This document shows, piece after piece, positions 34,740-43,601 of a stretch of DNA of 64,000 nucleotides. This stretch comes from Bradyrhizobium sp. SK17 (GTDB lineage: Bacteria > Pseudomonadota > Alphaproteobacteria > Rhizobiales > Xanthobacteraceae). Under the pieces are notes generated by a model. It was not told where the DNA came from, did no database searches, and worked only from the letters and a program-made list of their open reading frames with translations. Every line of letters starts with the position of its first letter. Within the stretch, counting starts at the first letter, position 1. Location: the NCBI RefSeq assembly GCF_002831585.1, contig NZ_CP025113.1:2294001-2358000 (forward strand), in the 5' to 3' direction. A program made the translations under genes and the position numbers.

Positions 34740-36695
34740 ATGTCGAAGCGAAGCAGCTCGCGCCGCGATGGCGCGCCCGATTCCAGCCGTCGGAATTTCC
34801 TGAAAGGAGCGACGATCGCCGGCGCGGCCGCGCTGAGTACGCCGGCCGCGGCCAATGCCGCGATCCCGGCGCTCCCGGAAGAGCGTCCCAAGGCAGCGCC
34901 TCCCGGAGCGCGGCTCGCGGCCGCCGACGCGGCGCCGCCGCCGGCCGATCCGGTCAATCAGACGTCGAGCGGCGGCGACTTCATGGTCGACGTGCTGAAG
35001 ACGCTCGACATCGACTATCTCGCGATGAACTGCGCCTCGAGCTTCCGCGGCCTGCACGAGGCCGTCATCAATCATGGCGGCAACAGGAAGCCCGAGATCA
35101 TCACCTGCCCGCATGAAGAGATCGCGGTGCATATGGGCCAGGGCTACGCCAAGATGGAAGGCAAGCCGCTCGCCATGATCTGCCACGGCGTGGTCGGGCT
35201 CCAGCATGCCTCGATGGCGATGTACAACGCCTGGTGCGACCGCGTCCCCGTCATCGTGATGGGCGGCAACATCATGGAGGGCGACAAGCGCGCGCCGGGC
35301 GCCGAATGGCCGCATTCGGCGATCGATCCCGCGGCGTTGACGCGCGACTTCGTCAAATGGGACGATCAGCCGGCCTCGCTCCAGCATTTCGCTGAATCGG
35401 CGGTGCGCGCCTACAAGATTTCGACCACGCCGCCGATGGCGCCGGTGATGCTGTCGCTCGACCAGGAATTGCAGGAAAACCCGATCGAGAATCGCGACCG
35501 CCTGCGCATCCCGAAGTTCACCGCCGCGGTCCCGCCGCAAGGCGACGATGCGGCGCTGGCCGAGCTCGCCAAAATGCTGGTCGCGGCCGACAACCCGGTG
35601 ATCCTGTGCGACCGCATGGCGCGCACGCCGGCCGGCATGCCGCGTCTGGTCGAGCTCGCGGAGACATTGCAATGCGCCGTGATCGACAATTACGGCCGCA
35701 TGAACTTCCCCTCTCGCCATCCGCTCAACCAGTCGTTCCGGCGCTCGATCCTGTCGCAGGCCGATCTGATCCTGGCGATGGAGGTCAACGATATCTGGGG
35801 CACGCTCAGCGATTTCCACGATCGCATCGTGCGTACCTCGGAGCCGCGCTACAAGAAGACCGCCAGGATCGTCACGCTCGGCACCCGCGGCCTCTACATG
35901 AAGGCCAACTATCAGGATCTCGGCCGCTACCAGGAGGTCGACCTCGACATATCCGGCGACGCCGAGGCGAGCCTGCCGACATTGACCGAGCAGGTGAAGC
36001 GCCAGATCGACGAGGGCCGCAAGGCGGCGTTCGACGCGCGCGGCAAGAAGCTCGCGGCGGCCAAGCTCGCCACCGTCGAGCAGGCGAAGCTCGACGCCAC
36101 GATCGGCTGGGACGCGAGCCCGATCACCACGGCGCGGCTGTGCGCCGAGCTCTACAGCCAGATCAAGGACGAGGATTGGTCGCTGGTCGGCACCTCGATC
36201 GGCTTGGCATGGCCGCATCGCTTGTGGGATTTCAAGAAGCCTTATCAATGGAACGGCGTCGCCGGCGGTGGCGGTGTCGGCTATACCCTGCCGGCCTCGC
36301 TGGGCGCTGCGCTCGCCAACAAGCGGCATGGACGATTGACGGTTGCGATCGGCGGCGACGGCGATTTCATGTTCGTGCCGTCGACGCTATGGACCGCCGC
36401 GCATCACCAGATCCCGATGCTCTACATCGTGCACAACAACCGCGCCTATCATCAGGAATACATGTACCTGCAGGCGATGGCAGCGCGCCATGGCCGCGGC
36501 ATTACCAACACCGATATCGGCACCACGATCAAGGATCCCTTCGTCGACTACGCGACGCTCGCCAAGGGGTTCGGCGTCTATGGCGAGGGTCCGATCAACG
36601 ACCCGAACCAGCTTGCGCCGGCGCTGAAGCGTGCGATCGCCATGGTCAAGGGCGGCCAGCCGGCGCTGCTCGACGTCGTGATGGATCAGCGTTGA
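34740..36695 (+). CDS. Tat-exported thiamine-pyrophosphate enzyme
   Basis: A 651-residue ThDP-dependent enzyme of the acetolactate synthase/benzoylformate decarboxylase fold. It opens with a twin-arginine signal (SSRRNFLKGATIAGAAALS, cut near AAANA), so it should be exported folded. N-terminal domain: catalytic Glu in CPHEEIAVHMGQGYAKMEGK, then GVVGLQHASMAMYNAWCDRV. A middle domain follows, then the ThDP/Mg motif AIGGDGDFMFVPSTLWTAAH to VHNNRAYHQEYMY. No quinone- or FAD-binding block is obvious. The cytochrome c gene begins five bases after its stop, so electrons may pass to it. Substrate unknown; Tat export is unusual for the family. Confidence 0.85.
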   Translation: MSKRSSSRRDGAPDSSRRNFLKGATIAGAAALSTPAAANAAIPALPEERPKAAPPGARLAAADAAPPPADPVNQTSSGGDFMVDVLKTLDIDYLAMNCASSFRGLHEAVINHGGNRKPEIITCPHEEIAVHMGQGYAKMEGKPLAMICHGVVGLQHASMAMYNAWCDRVPVIVMGGNIMEGDKRAPGAEWPHSAIDPAALTRDFVKWDDQPASLQHFAESAVRAYKISTTPPMAPVMLSLDQELQENPIENRDRLRIPKFTAAVPPQGDDAALAELAKMLVAADNPVILCDRMARTPAGMPRLVELAETLQCAVIDNYGRMNFPSRHPLNQSFRRSILSQADLILAMEVNDIWGTLSDFHDRIVRTSEPRYKKTARIVTLGTRGLYMKANYQDLGRYQEVDLDISGDAEASLPTLTEQVKRQIDEGRKAAFDARGKKLAAAKLATVEQAKLDATIGWDASPITTARLCAELYSQIKDEDWSLVGTSIGLAWPHRLWDFKKPYQWNGVAGGGGVGYTLPASLGAALANKRHGRLTVAIGGDGDFMFVPSTLWTAAHHQIPMLYIVHNNRAYHQEYMYLQAMAARHGRGITNTDIGTTIKDPFVDYATLAKGFGVYGEGPINDPNQLAPALKRAIAMVKGGQPALLDVVMDQR

Positions 36696-36700
36696 GGGGG

Positions 36701-37102
36701 ATGGCGATGATGACGATCGGTCGATCCGTGATACGCCTCGCAACCGTCGCCGCGATCGCGGGGGCATTCGCCGCCGGTGGCGGCATCGCCGCGCGCGCCG
36801 ATGACGTGCCGCCGGCAGGCGATCCCGTCAACGGCAAGCGGCTCTACCTCGCCGACGGCTGCTTCGAATGCCACGGCCGCGCCGGGCAGGGCGGCCGCTT
36901 CAACTATCTGACGCCTGCGCTGGCGCAGATCGCGCTGCCGGTGGAGTCCTTCATCGCCTTCCTGCGCGAGGCGCCGAACGACATGCCGTCGTTCTCGGCC
37001 GACGTGCTGTCGGACAAGGATGCCGCCGACATCCACGCCTATCTCAGCTCGCTGCCTGGTCCGAAGGCGCTCAAGGACATTCCGCCGATCCTGAACCAGT
37101 AG
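36701..37102 (+). CDS. Periplasmic c-type cytochrome (class I)
   Basis: A 133-residue protein with a signal peptide (IRLATVAAIAGAFAAGGGIAARA), one haem-binding CxxCH (GCFECHGRAGQGG) and a downstream methionine in NDMPSFSADVLS that is the expected sixth ligand. An ADIHAYLSSLPGPK helix typical of class I monohaem cytochromes follows. It begins five bases after the TPP enzyme stop, with GAGGGGG as ribosome-binding site, so the two genes are an operon. It probably accepts electrons from the exported TPP enzyme in the periplasm. Confidence 0.9.
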   Translation: MAMMTIGRSVIRLATVAAIAGAFAAGGGIAARADDVPPAGDPVNGKRLYLADGCFECHGRAGQGGRFNYLTPALAQIALPVESFIAFLREAPNDMPSFSADVLSDKDAADIHAYLSSLPGPKALKDIPPILNQ

Positions 37103-37115
37103 GGCCTCGCACTCG

Positions 37116-39413
37116 TCACCAGCGGTAAGAGACGCTGCCGATCACGGCCCGTCCGGGGCCAAGCCAGCAGGCGTAGGTTTCGAAGCACATGCCGTTGCGT
37201 CGATCGAACAGGTTGGTGCCATTGACGGCGAACCGCCAATGCTTCTGATATTCGTAGGACAGCGTGGCGTCGATCAGCGCATATCCCGGGACCCTGAATG
37301 TGTTGAGATTGTCGCCCCAGGTCTCTCCGATGTAACGAACGCCGGCGCCGAGGCCGAAGCCCGCCAGCATGCCGTCGTTGAAATGATATTTCGCCCATAA
37401 CGACGCCATGTCGGTCGGCGTGTTGTAGGGCGTCTTGCCCTGGGTGTCGTCGTTCGCCTTGGTGAATTTCACCTCCTGACGGGTATACGCCGCCGTCAGG
37501 TCCAGGCCTTCGGTCAGGCTGACCAGGGCCTCAAGCTCGATGCCGCGCGACCGGGTCTCGCCGACCGCCACGGAGTAGAGCGGATTGACCGGATCGGCCG
37601 TCAGACCGTTCTGCTGCCTGATGTCGAAGGCCGCGATCGTGAACATGCTGCGCGAGCCGGGCGGCTGGAATTTGAGGCCGACCTCGTTCTGGGTGCCGGT
37701 CAGCGGCTTGAAGCCCTGTCCGTTGCGGTCCGAGCCGATTTGCGGAATGAACGACTGCGCATAGTTGTAATAGGGTGCGAAGCCGCTGTCGAAATTGTAG
37801 ATGGCGCCGACGCGGCCGCTGAACGCGCTGTCGTTCTGCTTGCTGGTGACGTCGTTGACCTGTTCATACTGGCTGGTCCGCGCGAAATCCTCCCGACCGC
37901 CGAGCACGACGGTGAGGCGTCCGAGCTTGATCTGGTCCTGCGCATAGATTCCGGCCTGCGAGGAATTTCCCTGCAGGCGGGTGTCGTTATAGTCCGGAGC
38001 AACGAAGCTCTGGAAATACACCGGATTGAAGATGTTCAGATCCGGCAGCGATCCGTAACCCTTCATCACACTGGTGTCTTGATATTGGTAATCGACGCCA
38101 AAGAGCAGCGTGTGATCGAGAATGCCGGTCGAGATCTTCTTCTCGGCCTGGTTGTCGACGTGGAAGGTCGTGAGCGTGGCTTGGGCTAGTCCGCTCAGGC
38201 GACTGAGCGACACGTTGTCGGACGCCAGTCCCGGATACCATCCGAAGGTCGCCTTGGAGGCGAAGTCGAGATGCGCGACCCGCATATTCTGTCGGAAGGT
38301 CCAATCCTCGTCGGTCTTGTGCTCGAACTGATAGCCGATGGAATATTGGTTCTTGGTCGTTGCGTTGTAGTTTGGATCTCCGCCGAAGAAGCTGTTGGAC
38401 AGGCGCCCATACGGATTCGGCAGGAAGGTGCCTGATGCCGGCAGATAGCCGGCGACGCCGCCGGTAGAGATGTGCATGTAGGTCGCCTCGATGTTGAGCT
38501 TGGTCGAGGCGTCCGGCTGATATGTGATCTGCGGCTGGAGGTAGACCCGATCATCCGGCATGTAGTGGACATAGCTGTCGCTGTCGCGCGCAACTCCGGT
38601 GAACCGATAGAGCAAGGTGCGGTCGTCGTTGGCCGGACCGCTGAGGTCGAACTGCACCTGCTTGCGGTTGAAGGTGCCGAACTGGACTCCGATTTCGTGA
38701 AACGGGTCCTCGGTGGGCTTCTTGCTGATCAGGCTGACCAGTCCGCCGGGATAGTTCTGGCCGAACAGGACCGAACTCGGTCCCTTCAGGATGTCGACGC
38801 GCTCCAGCGCGTAAGGCTCCGCCGACCAGGAGGTATCGGGGCTCTCGATGCGCGGCAGGCCGAGGCCGTCCAGATAGAATCCGGACGTCGACTGATTGAA
38901 GCCGCGGATCGAATACCAGTCCATGCGCGCATCCGGTCCGTAGAGATCGGTCTGGACACCGGCGGTGTACCTCATCGCATCGTTGACGGTCTGGGCGTCC
39001 CGGTCGGCGATCTGCTTGCGCGTCACCACCGAGATCGACTGCGGTGTCTCCATGATCGGTGCGTCGATCTTGGTCGCTGCGGCGCTGCGCGATGCGACAT
39101 AATCCTGCACCGGTCCCCAAGCGGTTTCCGGTCGTTGTGGTGTCGTGTTGCCGTTCGCCACCGGCGGTACGGTCCTGCCGCGGCTCGCATTTCGTCGGCC
39201 GCGAACAATGGAGCGGGACGACTGGCCGGCCTGGATTGATTTCGGTGCATTCCGTTTTGCCGGGCGGGCCTGGACTTCGATCGGCGGCAGCGATGTTGCG
39301 CCGGACATCGGTGCGGTGGTTTGAGCCGAAGCGCTTTGGACCAGACAGAACCCGAATGCCAGACAACTCGAGGCAGCGATTGCGCCTTGGACGGCGCTAT
39401 TCTTGAACAACAT
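37116..39413 (-). CDS. TonB-dependent siderophore receptor (FhuA/FoxA type)
   Basis: A 765-residue outer-membrane receptor. It has a signal peptide (GAIAASSCLAFGFCLVQSASA), a TonB-box-like LPPIEVQA, and a basic linker. The plug domain follows (TPQSISVVTRKQIADRDAQT, SIRGFNQSTSGFYLDGLG, ERVDILKGPSSVLFGQNYPG), then the beta-barrel ending in aromatic SVSYRW. The terminal CFETYACWLGPGRAVIGSV with two cysteines fits the ferrichrome/ferrioxamine branch, but the ligand is not certain. It converges on the cytochrome gene with a 13-base gap and has an Irr-like motif about 80 bases upstream. Confidence 0.92.
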   Translation of the reverse strand: MLFKNSAVQGAIAASSCLAFGFCLVQSASAQTTAPMSGATSLPPIEVQARPAKRNAPKSIQAGQSSRSIVRGRRNASRGRTVPPVANGNTTPQRPETAWGPVQDYVASRSAAATKIDAPIMETPQSISVVTRKQIADRDAQTVNDAMRYTAGVQTDLYGPDARMDWYSIRGFNQSTSGFYLDGLGLPRIESPDTSWSAEPYALERVDILKGPSSVLFGQNYPGGLVSLISKKPTEDPFHEIGVQFGTFNRKQVQFDLSGPANDDRTLLYRFTGVARDSDSYVHYMPDDRVYLQPQITYQPDASTKLNIEATYMHISTGGVAGYLPASGTFLPNPYGRLSNSFFGGDPNYNATTKNQYSIGYQFEHKTDEDWTFRQNMRVAHLDFASKATFGWYPGLASDNVSLSRLSGLAQATLTTFHVDNQAEKKISTGILDHTLLFGVDYQYQDTSVMKGYGSLPDLNIFNPVYFQSFVAPDYNDTRLQGNSSQAGIYAQDQIKLGRLTVVLGGREDFARTSQYEQVNDVTSKQNDSAFSGRVGAIYNFDSGFAPYYNYAQSFIPQIGSDRNGQGFKPLTGTQNEVGLKFQPPGSRSMFTIAAFDIRQQNGLTADPVNPLYSVAVGETRSRGIELEALVSLTEGLDLTAAYTRQEVKFTKANDDTQGKTPYNTPTDMASLWAKYHFNDGMLAGFGLGAGVRYIGETWGDNLNTFRVPGYALIDATLSYEYQKHWRFAVNGTNLFDRRNGMCFETYACWLGPGRAVIGSVSYRW

Positions 39414-39493
39414 TGAAAAGTACGCTCCGGACTTGAACGAAGAGAATCCGGACTTGCTCTAGCTCGACGTCGCTTCTACGCAATCCACGCTCG

Positions 39494-39510
39494 CCTAGAA
39501 GCTTTCCAAG
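39494..39510. promoter_or_regulatory. ICE-like (Irr) motif upstream of the siderophore receptor
   Basis: CCTAGAAGCTTTCCAAG matches the rhizobial iron-control element TTTAGAAnnnTTCTAAA at 10 of 14 informative positions and is itself a partial palindrome. It lies about 80 bases upstream of the receptor start. Irr and RirA/Fur-type control of such receptors is established in rhizobia; this particular site is a prediction. Confidence 0.4.
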
Positions 39511-39681
39511 TCAGGCGGTTGTGCGCTGATTGTTGCTCCGCGATCGCACGGTGTTCGACTTAGAGCGATTCAATTTCGGTCTGGCGCCGCGGCGCGTACT
39601 CGATTTCGAGCGCGCCTGGCCGCGTGGTGCAGCTACGCGACGTCGACCGGTCGCGCTGGGCGTAGGCAGGCCAAGCCTAGG

Positions 39682-40281
39682 TCAGAGGTCGCCGCGGCCG
39701 AGCAGCGCGTGCAGTGCGGCTTGCCGCATGATCGAGAAGATCGACTGCTCGTCCAGGCCTTTCTTGAGCGTCGCCGCCGTGTTGAGCATGGAGAACACGG
39801 CCTGCGTCAACAGTCGTGCCTCGGCTTCGGACAGGTCGGGCCGCAGCGGGGCTACGACAGAGACCCACTCTTCGGCGTACAGCGCCATCTCGCGGCGGAT
39901 CCTTCGGCGGTCGTGTTCGGGAAGAGCGTGCTCGTTTTTAGTGAAGATGAGCGTGCTCGGCGGTCCTTGCAGGATGAGCCGGATGTGGGATTCGACCATC
40001 GCCACGATCGCTGCCTTGGGTTCCCTGGTCGTCTCCGCGATTCGTTTTGCGACCTCGTGCACGACCTGCGTCGGCTCCTCCAGAACCGCGATCAGCAAGG
40101 CCTGCTTGTTCTGGAAGTGGCGATAGAGTCCGGGACCGGTGATGCCGGCGCGCGCAGAGATCATCTCGACGGTCACTGCGTCGTAGGAGTGATGCAGGAA
40201 GAACTCGGCGGCGACCGAGATCAACTGCTCGCGCCGCCGGCTCCTGGATGCGCGCTTGATCGGGAGTGTCTGGATGTTCAT
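39682..40281 (-). CDS. TetR-family regulator divergent to the LLM operon
   Basis: A 199-residue repressor. The helix-turn-helix is clear: RREQLISVAAEFFLHHSYDA, VTVEMISARAGITGPGLYRH, FQNKQALLIAVL. The C-terminal part is a ligand domain with HIRLILQGPPSTLIFTKNEH. This layout resembles the KstR2/FadR-like TetR proteins that answer acyl-CoA compounds, which would suit the neighbouring CoA genes. I chose MNIQTLPIKRAS; the open frame extends 42 residues further but covers the promoter region. One of two inverted 13-bp sites covers its predicted -10 box. Confidence 0.88.
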   Translation of the reverse strand: MNIQTLPIKRASRSRRREQLISVAAEFFLHHSYDAVTVEMISARAGITGPGLYRHFQNKQALLIAVLEEPTQVVHEVAKRIAETTREPKAAIVAMVESHIRLILQGPPSTLIFTKNEHALPEHDRRRIRREMALYAEEWVSVVAPLRPDLSEAEARLLTQAVFSMLNTAATLKKGLDEQSIFSIMRQAALHALLGRGDL

Positions 40282-40405
40282 CGCGACAAACCGTACCGCA
40301 CGGCGGGCGCGAAGCAACCCGCTATCCTTCGCTCCGGCGTGATCCTTCGCGGCCTCGGCGTTCCGATCATGGAAACGTCTCCTCTTCTGCCAAAAGTAAA
40401 TACAC

Positions 40406-40577
40406 ACTAACTTTATTGACGGCTACCGGATTCGCCAAACAGGGGGCGGGCATCTGATTCCATACGCTCGTTTCGCAGAAAAATCCGATAATGATAGCAT
40501 TAGGCTCTAAGATGGGTTCTAAGCAGCCAGCACCAAAAGGCCGTTGACAAGACGCGATAGCTGACAATAAAGTTAGT
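40406..40577. promoter_or_regulatory. Divergent promoters with a pair of inverted 13-bp operator sites
   Basis: ACTAACTTTATTG (40406-40418) and its exact complement CAATAAAGTTAGT (40565-40577) are placed in mirror orientation. On the plus strand TTGACA (40544) and TAAAGT (40568) with an 18-base spacer face the LLM operon. On the minus strand TTGGCG and TAAAGT (40410-40438) with a 17-base spacer face tetR. Each site overlaps a -10 box, as expected for repression of both units by the TetR protein. Confidence 0.6.
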
Positions 40578-40613
40578 TCAGATTAACATTAAGGTGCAGA
40601 GGAGGCACAACGC

Positions 40614-41816
40614 ATGCGGTTCATCTTCTTCAGCGAAGGGGAGACCCAGCCGGGACACACCCACGCGCACCGCTATCGCGAGCTCATCGATGAAGTGATT
40701 CTGGCGGAGAAAGTCGGATTCGATGCGTTCGGGTGCTCCGAACAGCATTTCGCGATCGGCACGGCTTCGACCTCCGCTCCCGAGGTGATCTACCCGTACA
40801 TGATGGCGCTCACGAGCAGGATCCAGTTCATCCACCTGATCACGCCGCTGCCCAAGAAGATCAATCACGCGCTCCGCGTCGCGGAGCGGCTGGCGACCGA
40901 AGACATCCTGTCGAACGGCCGCGTCGGGCTCGCCGTCGGGCGCGGCAACACCACCCTCGCGCTGCACGCCTTCGAGGTCGATCCCGCGGAGACCAAGGCG
41001 CAGCAGATGGAGGGCATCGAGGTCATCCGCCGGGCCCTGTCGAACGACATCTTCTCTTTCGTCGGCGAGCACTACAAGATTCCGCCGCGCAGCCTGACGC
41101 CCAAGCACGTGACGCTACCCTATCCGCCAATGATGATGGCGACCGCGAGCCCGCAATCGATCGCCGCCGCGGCGCATATGGGCATCGGCGCCATGATGGG
41201 CGGCGGCTATAACGGGTTCGCCTCCGTGCAGAGGTCGGCCGAGCTCTATGACAAGGAGCTGGCGAGTGCCGTGCATGTTTACCCGGTGCAGGCGCAGAAG
41301 GTCGCCGTGATTTCCGGCGGAATGCATTGCGCCGATACAAATGAGGAGGCGGAGCGGTGGGCGGCGACGCTGGCCCATAGCGTCGCCTTGTCAATCGACG
41401 CCTATGAGCGGCTGGCGAAACTGTCCGCCGACTACGGATCGCTCGGCGAGATCAAGAACATTGACTTCAAGAACGAGCGCTATTTGTTCGACGAGTCCGG
41501 GAGCTTCATCGTCGGCGACGTCGAGACCTGCATCAGGCAGGTCCAACGGTACGTCGACATGGGCATCGACGCGCTCGCGCTGCGCATCGACGGCATGCCG
41601 CACAAGGAGCTGATGAAGTCGATCGAGCTGTTCGGCAAGTACGTCATCCCGAGGTTCAAAAACCCCCGGTCGGTCGTGCGTGCGTCCGACGCGATCCTTG
41701 CCGACATCCGCGCCGCCCGCCCCGACCACTATGCCGAGCGCGAGGCCTTTGAAAATGCCAAGGCGGCCGCCGGGACGGTCGACGGATCCGTCCGTAATTC
41801 GGCGGCTTCGGCCTGA
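40614..41816 (+). CDS. LLM-class flavin-dependent oxidoreductase
   Basis: A 400-residue bacterial-luciferase-like TIM-barrel flavoenzyme (reduced FMN or F420 as cofactor). Landmarks: EKVGFDAFGCSEQHFAIG near the start, the LITPLPKKINHALRVAERLA block, SNGRVGLAVGRGN, and PPMMMATASPQSIAAAAHMG. It likely hydroxylates or desulfonates an organic substrate. A flavin reductase gene 5.7 kb downstream in the same direction would supply reduced flavin, as in two-component monooxygenases. First gene of the operon, 34 bases from the predicted transcription start, with GAGGAGG as ribosome-binding site. Confidence 0.9.
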   Translation: MRFIFFSEGETQPGHTHAHRYRELIDEVILAEKVGFDAFGCSEQHFAIGTASTSAPEVIYPYMMALTSRIQFIHLITPLPKKINHALRVAERLATEDILSNGRVGLAVGRGNTTLALHAFEVDPAETKAQQMEGIEVIRRALSNDIFSFVGEHYKIPPRSLTPKHVTLPYPPMMMATASPQSIAAAAHMGIGAMMGGGYNGFASVQRSAELYDKELASAVHVYPVQAQKVAVISGGMHCADTNEEAERWAATLAHSVALSIDAYERLAKLSADYGSLGEIKNIDFKNERYLFDESGSFIVGDVETCIRQVQRYVDMGIDALALRIDGMPHKELMKSIELFGKYVIPRFKNPRSVVRASDAILADIRAARPDHYAEREAFENAKAAAGTVDGSVRNSAASA

Positions 41817-41844
41817 CGCCTATCTGAACAACGGGAGACTGAAA

Positions 41845-42633
41845 ATGAAAGATAAAAAGTACGTGGGCTTGCTCGTGGAGATACGTCCGAGCGGTGTGGC
41901 CGTCATCACCATGAACCGGCCCGAAATCCTCAATGCCATCGATTGGCCTATGCATGCCGCGTTGGAGGAGCTGTTCGTGGATCTCGATAACGACCCCGCG
42001 GTGAAGGCTATCGTCCTTACCGGCGCTGGTCGCGGGTTCTGCTCAGGCGGCGATCAGAACGCGCTCGATCAGGGCATACATAAGATATCGCCGACGCGCT
42101 CGGGCCGACACCTCATTAGAAACATCCTTGAGGTGGAGTCCCCCGTCATTGCCGCCGTGAACGGCGTGGCGGTCGGGTTGGGCGCCACGCTCGCTTTGTT
42201 CTGCGACGTTATCTTTGCCCAGCCAAGCGCCCGTTTCGCCGATACGCATGTGACGGCCGGCGTCGTCGCCGGCGACGGCGGTGCTGTCATATGGCCGCTT
42301 CTTCTGGGCCCGGCGCGGGCCAAGCATTACTTGATGACCGGTGAATTCATTTCGGCGGAAGACGCGGCGGCAGCGGGCATGATCAACAAGGTCGTGCCGG
42401 AAGGCACCGTTCTCGAGTATGCGATCGGATATGCCGAACTGCTCGCGAGCGGTCCCCGTAACGCAATCATCTGGACCAAGTACAGCGTCAACAAGCTGAT
42501 CAAGGAACAGGCGCATCTCAATCTCGACACCGCGGGTGCGCTCGAGACGCTTACGTTCAATAGCCCCGAGCGGAAAGAGGCCGTCGCGGCCTTCCGGGAG
42601 AAGCGCAAGCGCTTCGCAGAAGGCACAAGCTGA
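41845..42633 (+). CDS. Enoyl-CoA hydratase/isomerase family protein (1)
   Basis: A 262-residue crotonase-fold enzyme. The oxyanion-hole blocks are AIVLTGAGRGFCSGGDQNAL and IAAVNGVAVGLGATLALFCD, and the catalytic-residue region is FADTHVTAGVVAGDGGAVIW. The glutamates of classical hydratases are not both evident there, so isomerase, hydrolase or C-C lyase activity is possible. A CGGGAG site precedes the ATG; upstream open frame belongs to the overlapping end of the LLM gene. It follows the LLM gene by 28 bases. The nearby ligase would provide CoA-ester substrate. Confidence 0.88.
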   Translation: MKDKKYVGLLVEIRPSGVAVITMNRPEILNAIDWPMHAALEELFVDLDNDPAVKAIVLTGAGRGFCSGGDQNALDQGIHKISPTRSGRHLIRNILEVESPVIAAVNGVAVGLGATLALFCDVIFAQPSARFADTHVTAGVVAGDGGAVIWPLLLGPARAKHYLMTGEFISAEDAAAAGMINKVVPEGTVLEYAIGYAELLASGPRNAIIWTKYSVNKLIKEQAHLNLDTAGALETLTFNSPERKEAVAAFREKRKRFAEGTS

Positions 42634-42730
42634 CGGGCTCGTTGCGTAGCGTATGCGCTCTTTGCGGGCGCAGTGCTTGCTGCGCTCCACGCCGGCTCGG
42701 ATTCCCTGAGATCAGACAGAGACGCATTCG

Positions 42731-43567
42731 ATGACGGTCCGATACGATAGCGAGGCGGCGACCGGACTGCGGACGGCCGGCCACGACGGCGTCCTGGTCG
42801 CAACGCTCGACAGGCCGCCAGCCAACGCCCTGAACCGTCCGCTGCTGCTCGCCATGATCGCGCTGTTCCGAGACCGCGGCGAGGGCGACCCGCCACCGGT
42901 GGTGATCACCGGCGCCGGCGATCGGTTCTTCTGCGCCGGCGGCGACATCAAGGAGGTGGACGGAGCTGCCGCCGGCCCGATCCAACAGCGGATGCGGGGA
43001 TTCCACAATCTGCTCGTCGCGATGGAGCGATACCGGGCTCCGGTGATCGCCGCCGTCAACGGCGACTGCGTCGGCGGCGGCGTCGAGTACGCGCTGTTCG
43101 CGGACGCGGTGCTCGCGGCGCCGCACGCCCGGTTCGGATTCCCCGAGATCAGACATGGCCTGCTGCCCGCTGACAAAGGCATCCAGCGCCTCATCCGGTT
43201 GATCGGAATGCGGCGCGCGCGCGACCTGCTGCTGAGTGGTGAACTGATCGGTGCCGAGGAGGCGGCGCGGTGGGGGCTCGTCGACGCCATTATCGAGCCC
43301 GGCCGACTGATGATCGAAGCGCTCGATCGTGCCCGAGAGGCCGGGCGTCGAGCGCCGGTGCTCTATGCGGCGCTCAAGCATGCCGTCAACGACTACGACG
43401 ACATCGAAGACCAACAGCGAGCCGACGTCACGCTCGCCAAGGCTGCCTCCTGGATCGACGACCCCGTGGCCCGGAGCCTCCGAGAAGGATGGAGGAAGCA
43501 GCGGGCGCCGTCGCGGTCTTCCGGCGGAACGCCGCCGGCACTGAACACCACACCAGACCACACGTAG
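42731..43567 (+). CDS. Enoyl-CoA hydratase/isomerase family protein (2)
   Basis: A 278-residue crotonase-fold enzyme, diverged from the preceding one. Blocks: HDGVLVATLDRPPANALNRP, VVITGAGDRFFCAGGDIKEV for the first oxyanion element, IAAVNGDCVGGGVEYALFAD for the second, then FGFPEIRHGLLPADKGIQRL with Glu at a catalytic-type position and LLSGELIGAEEAARWGLVD. The C-terminus is extended by an Arg/Ser/Pro-rich tail. It lies 97 bases after the first hydratase; the start has only a weak purine stretch upstream. Together the two suggest sequential CoA-ester steps. Confidence 0.88.
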   Translation: MTVRYDSEAATGLRTAGHDGVLVATLDRPPANALNRPLLLAMIALFRDRGEGDPPPVVITGAGDRFFCAGGDIKEVDGAAAGPIQQRMRGFHNLLVAMERYRAPVIAAVNGDCVGGGVEYALFADAVLAAPHARFGFPEIRHGLLPADKGIQRLIRLIGMRRARDLLLSGELIGAEEAARWGLVDAIIEPGRLMIEALDRAREAGRRAPVLYAALKHAVNDYDDIEDQQRADVTLAKAASWIDDPVARSLREGWRKQRAPSRSSGGTPPALNTTPDHT

Positions 43568-43601
43568 GCCAGCCAGGCCTGCCAATAGGAAATGGAGCGA
43601 T

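Noticed and set aside
34449..36329. Open frame of 626 codons on the minus strand
   Set aside because: Antisense to the TPP enzyme, which has clear family motifs.
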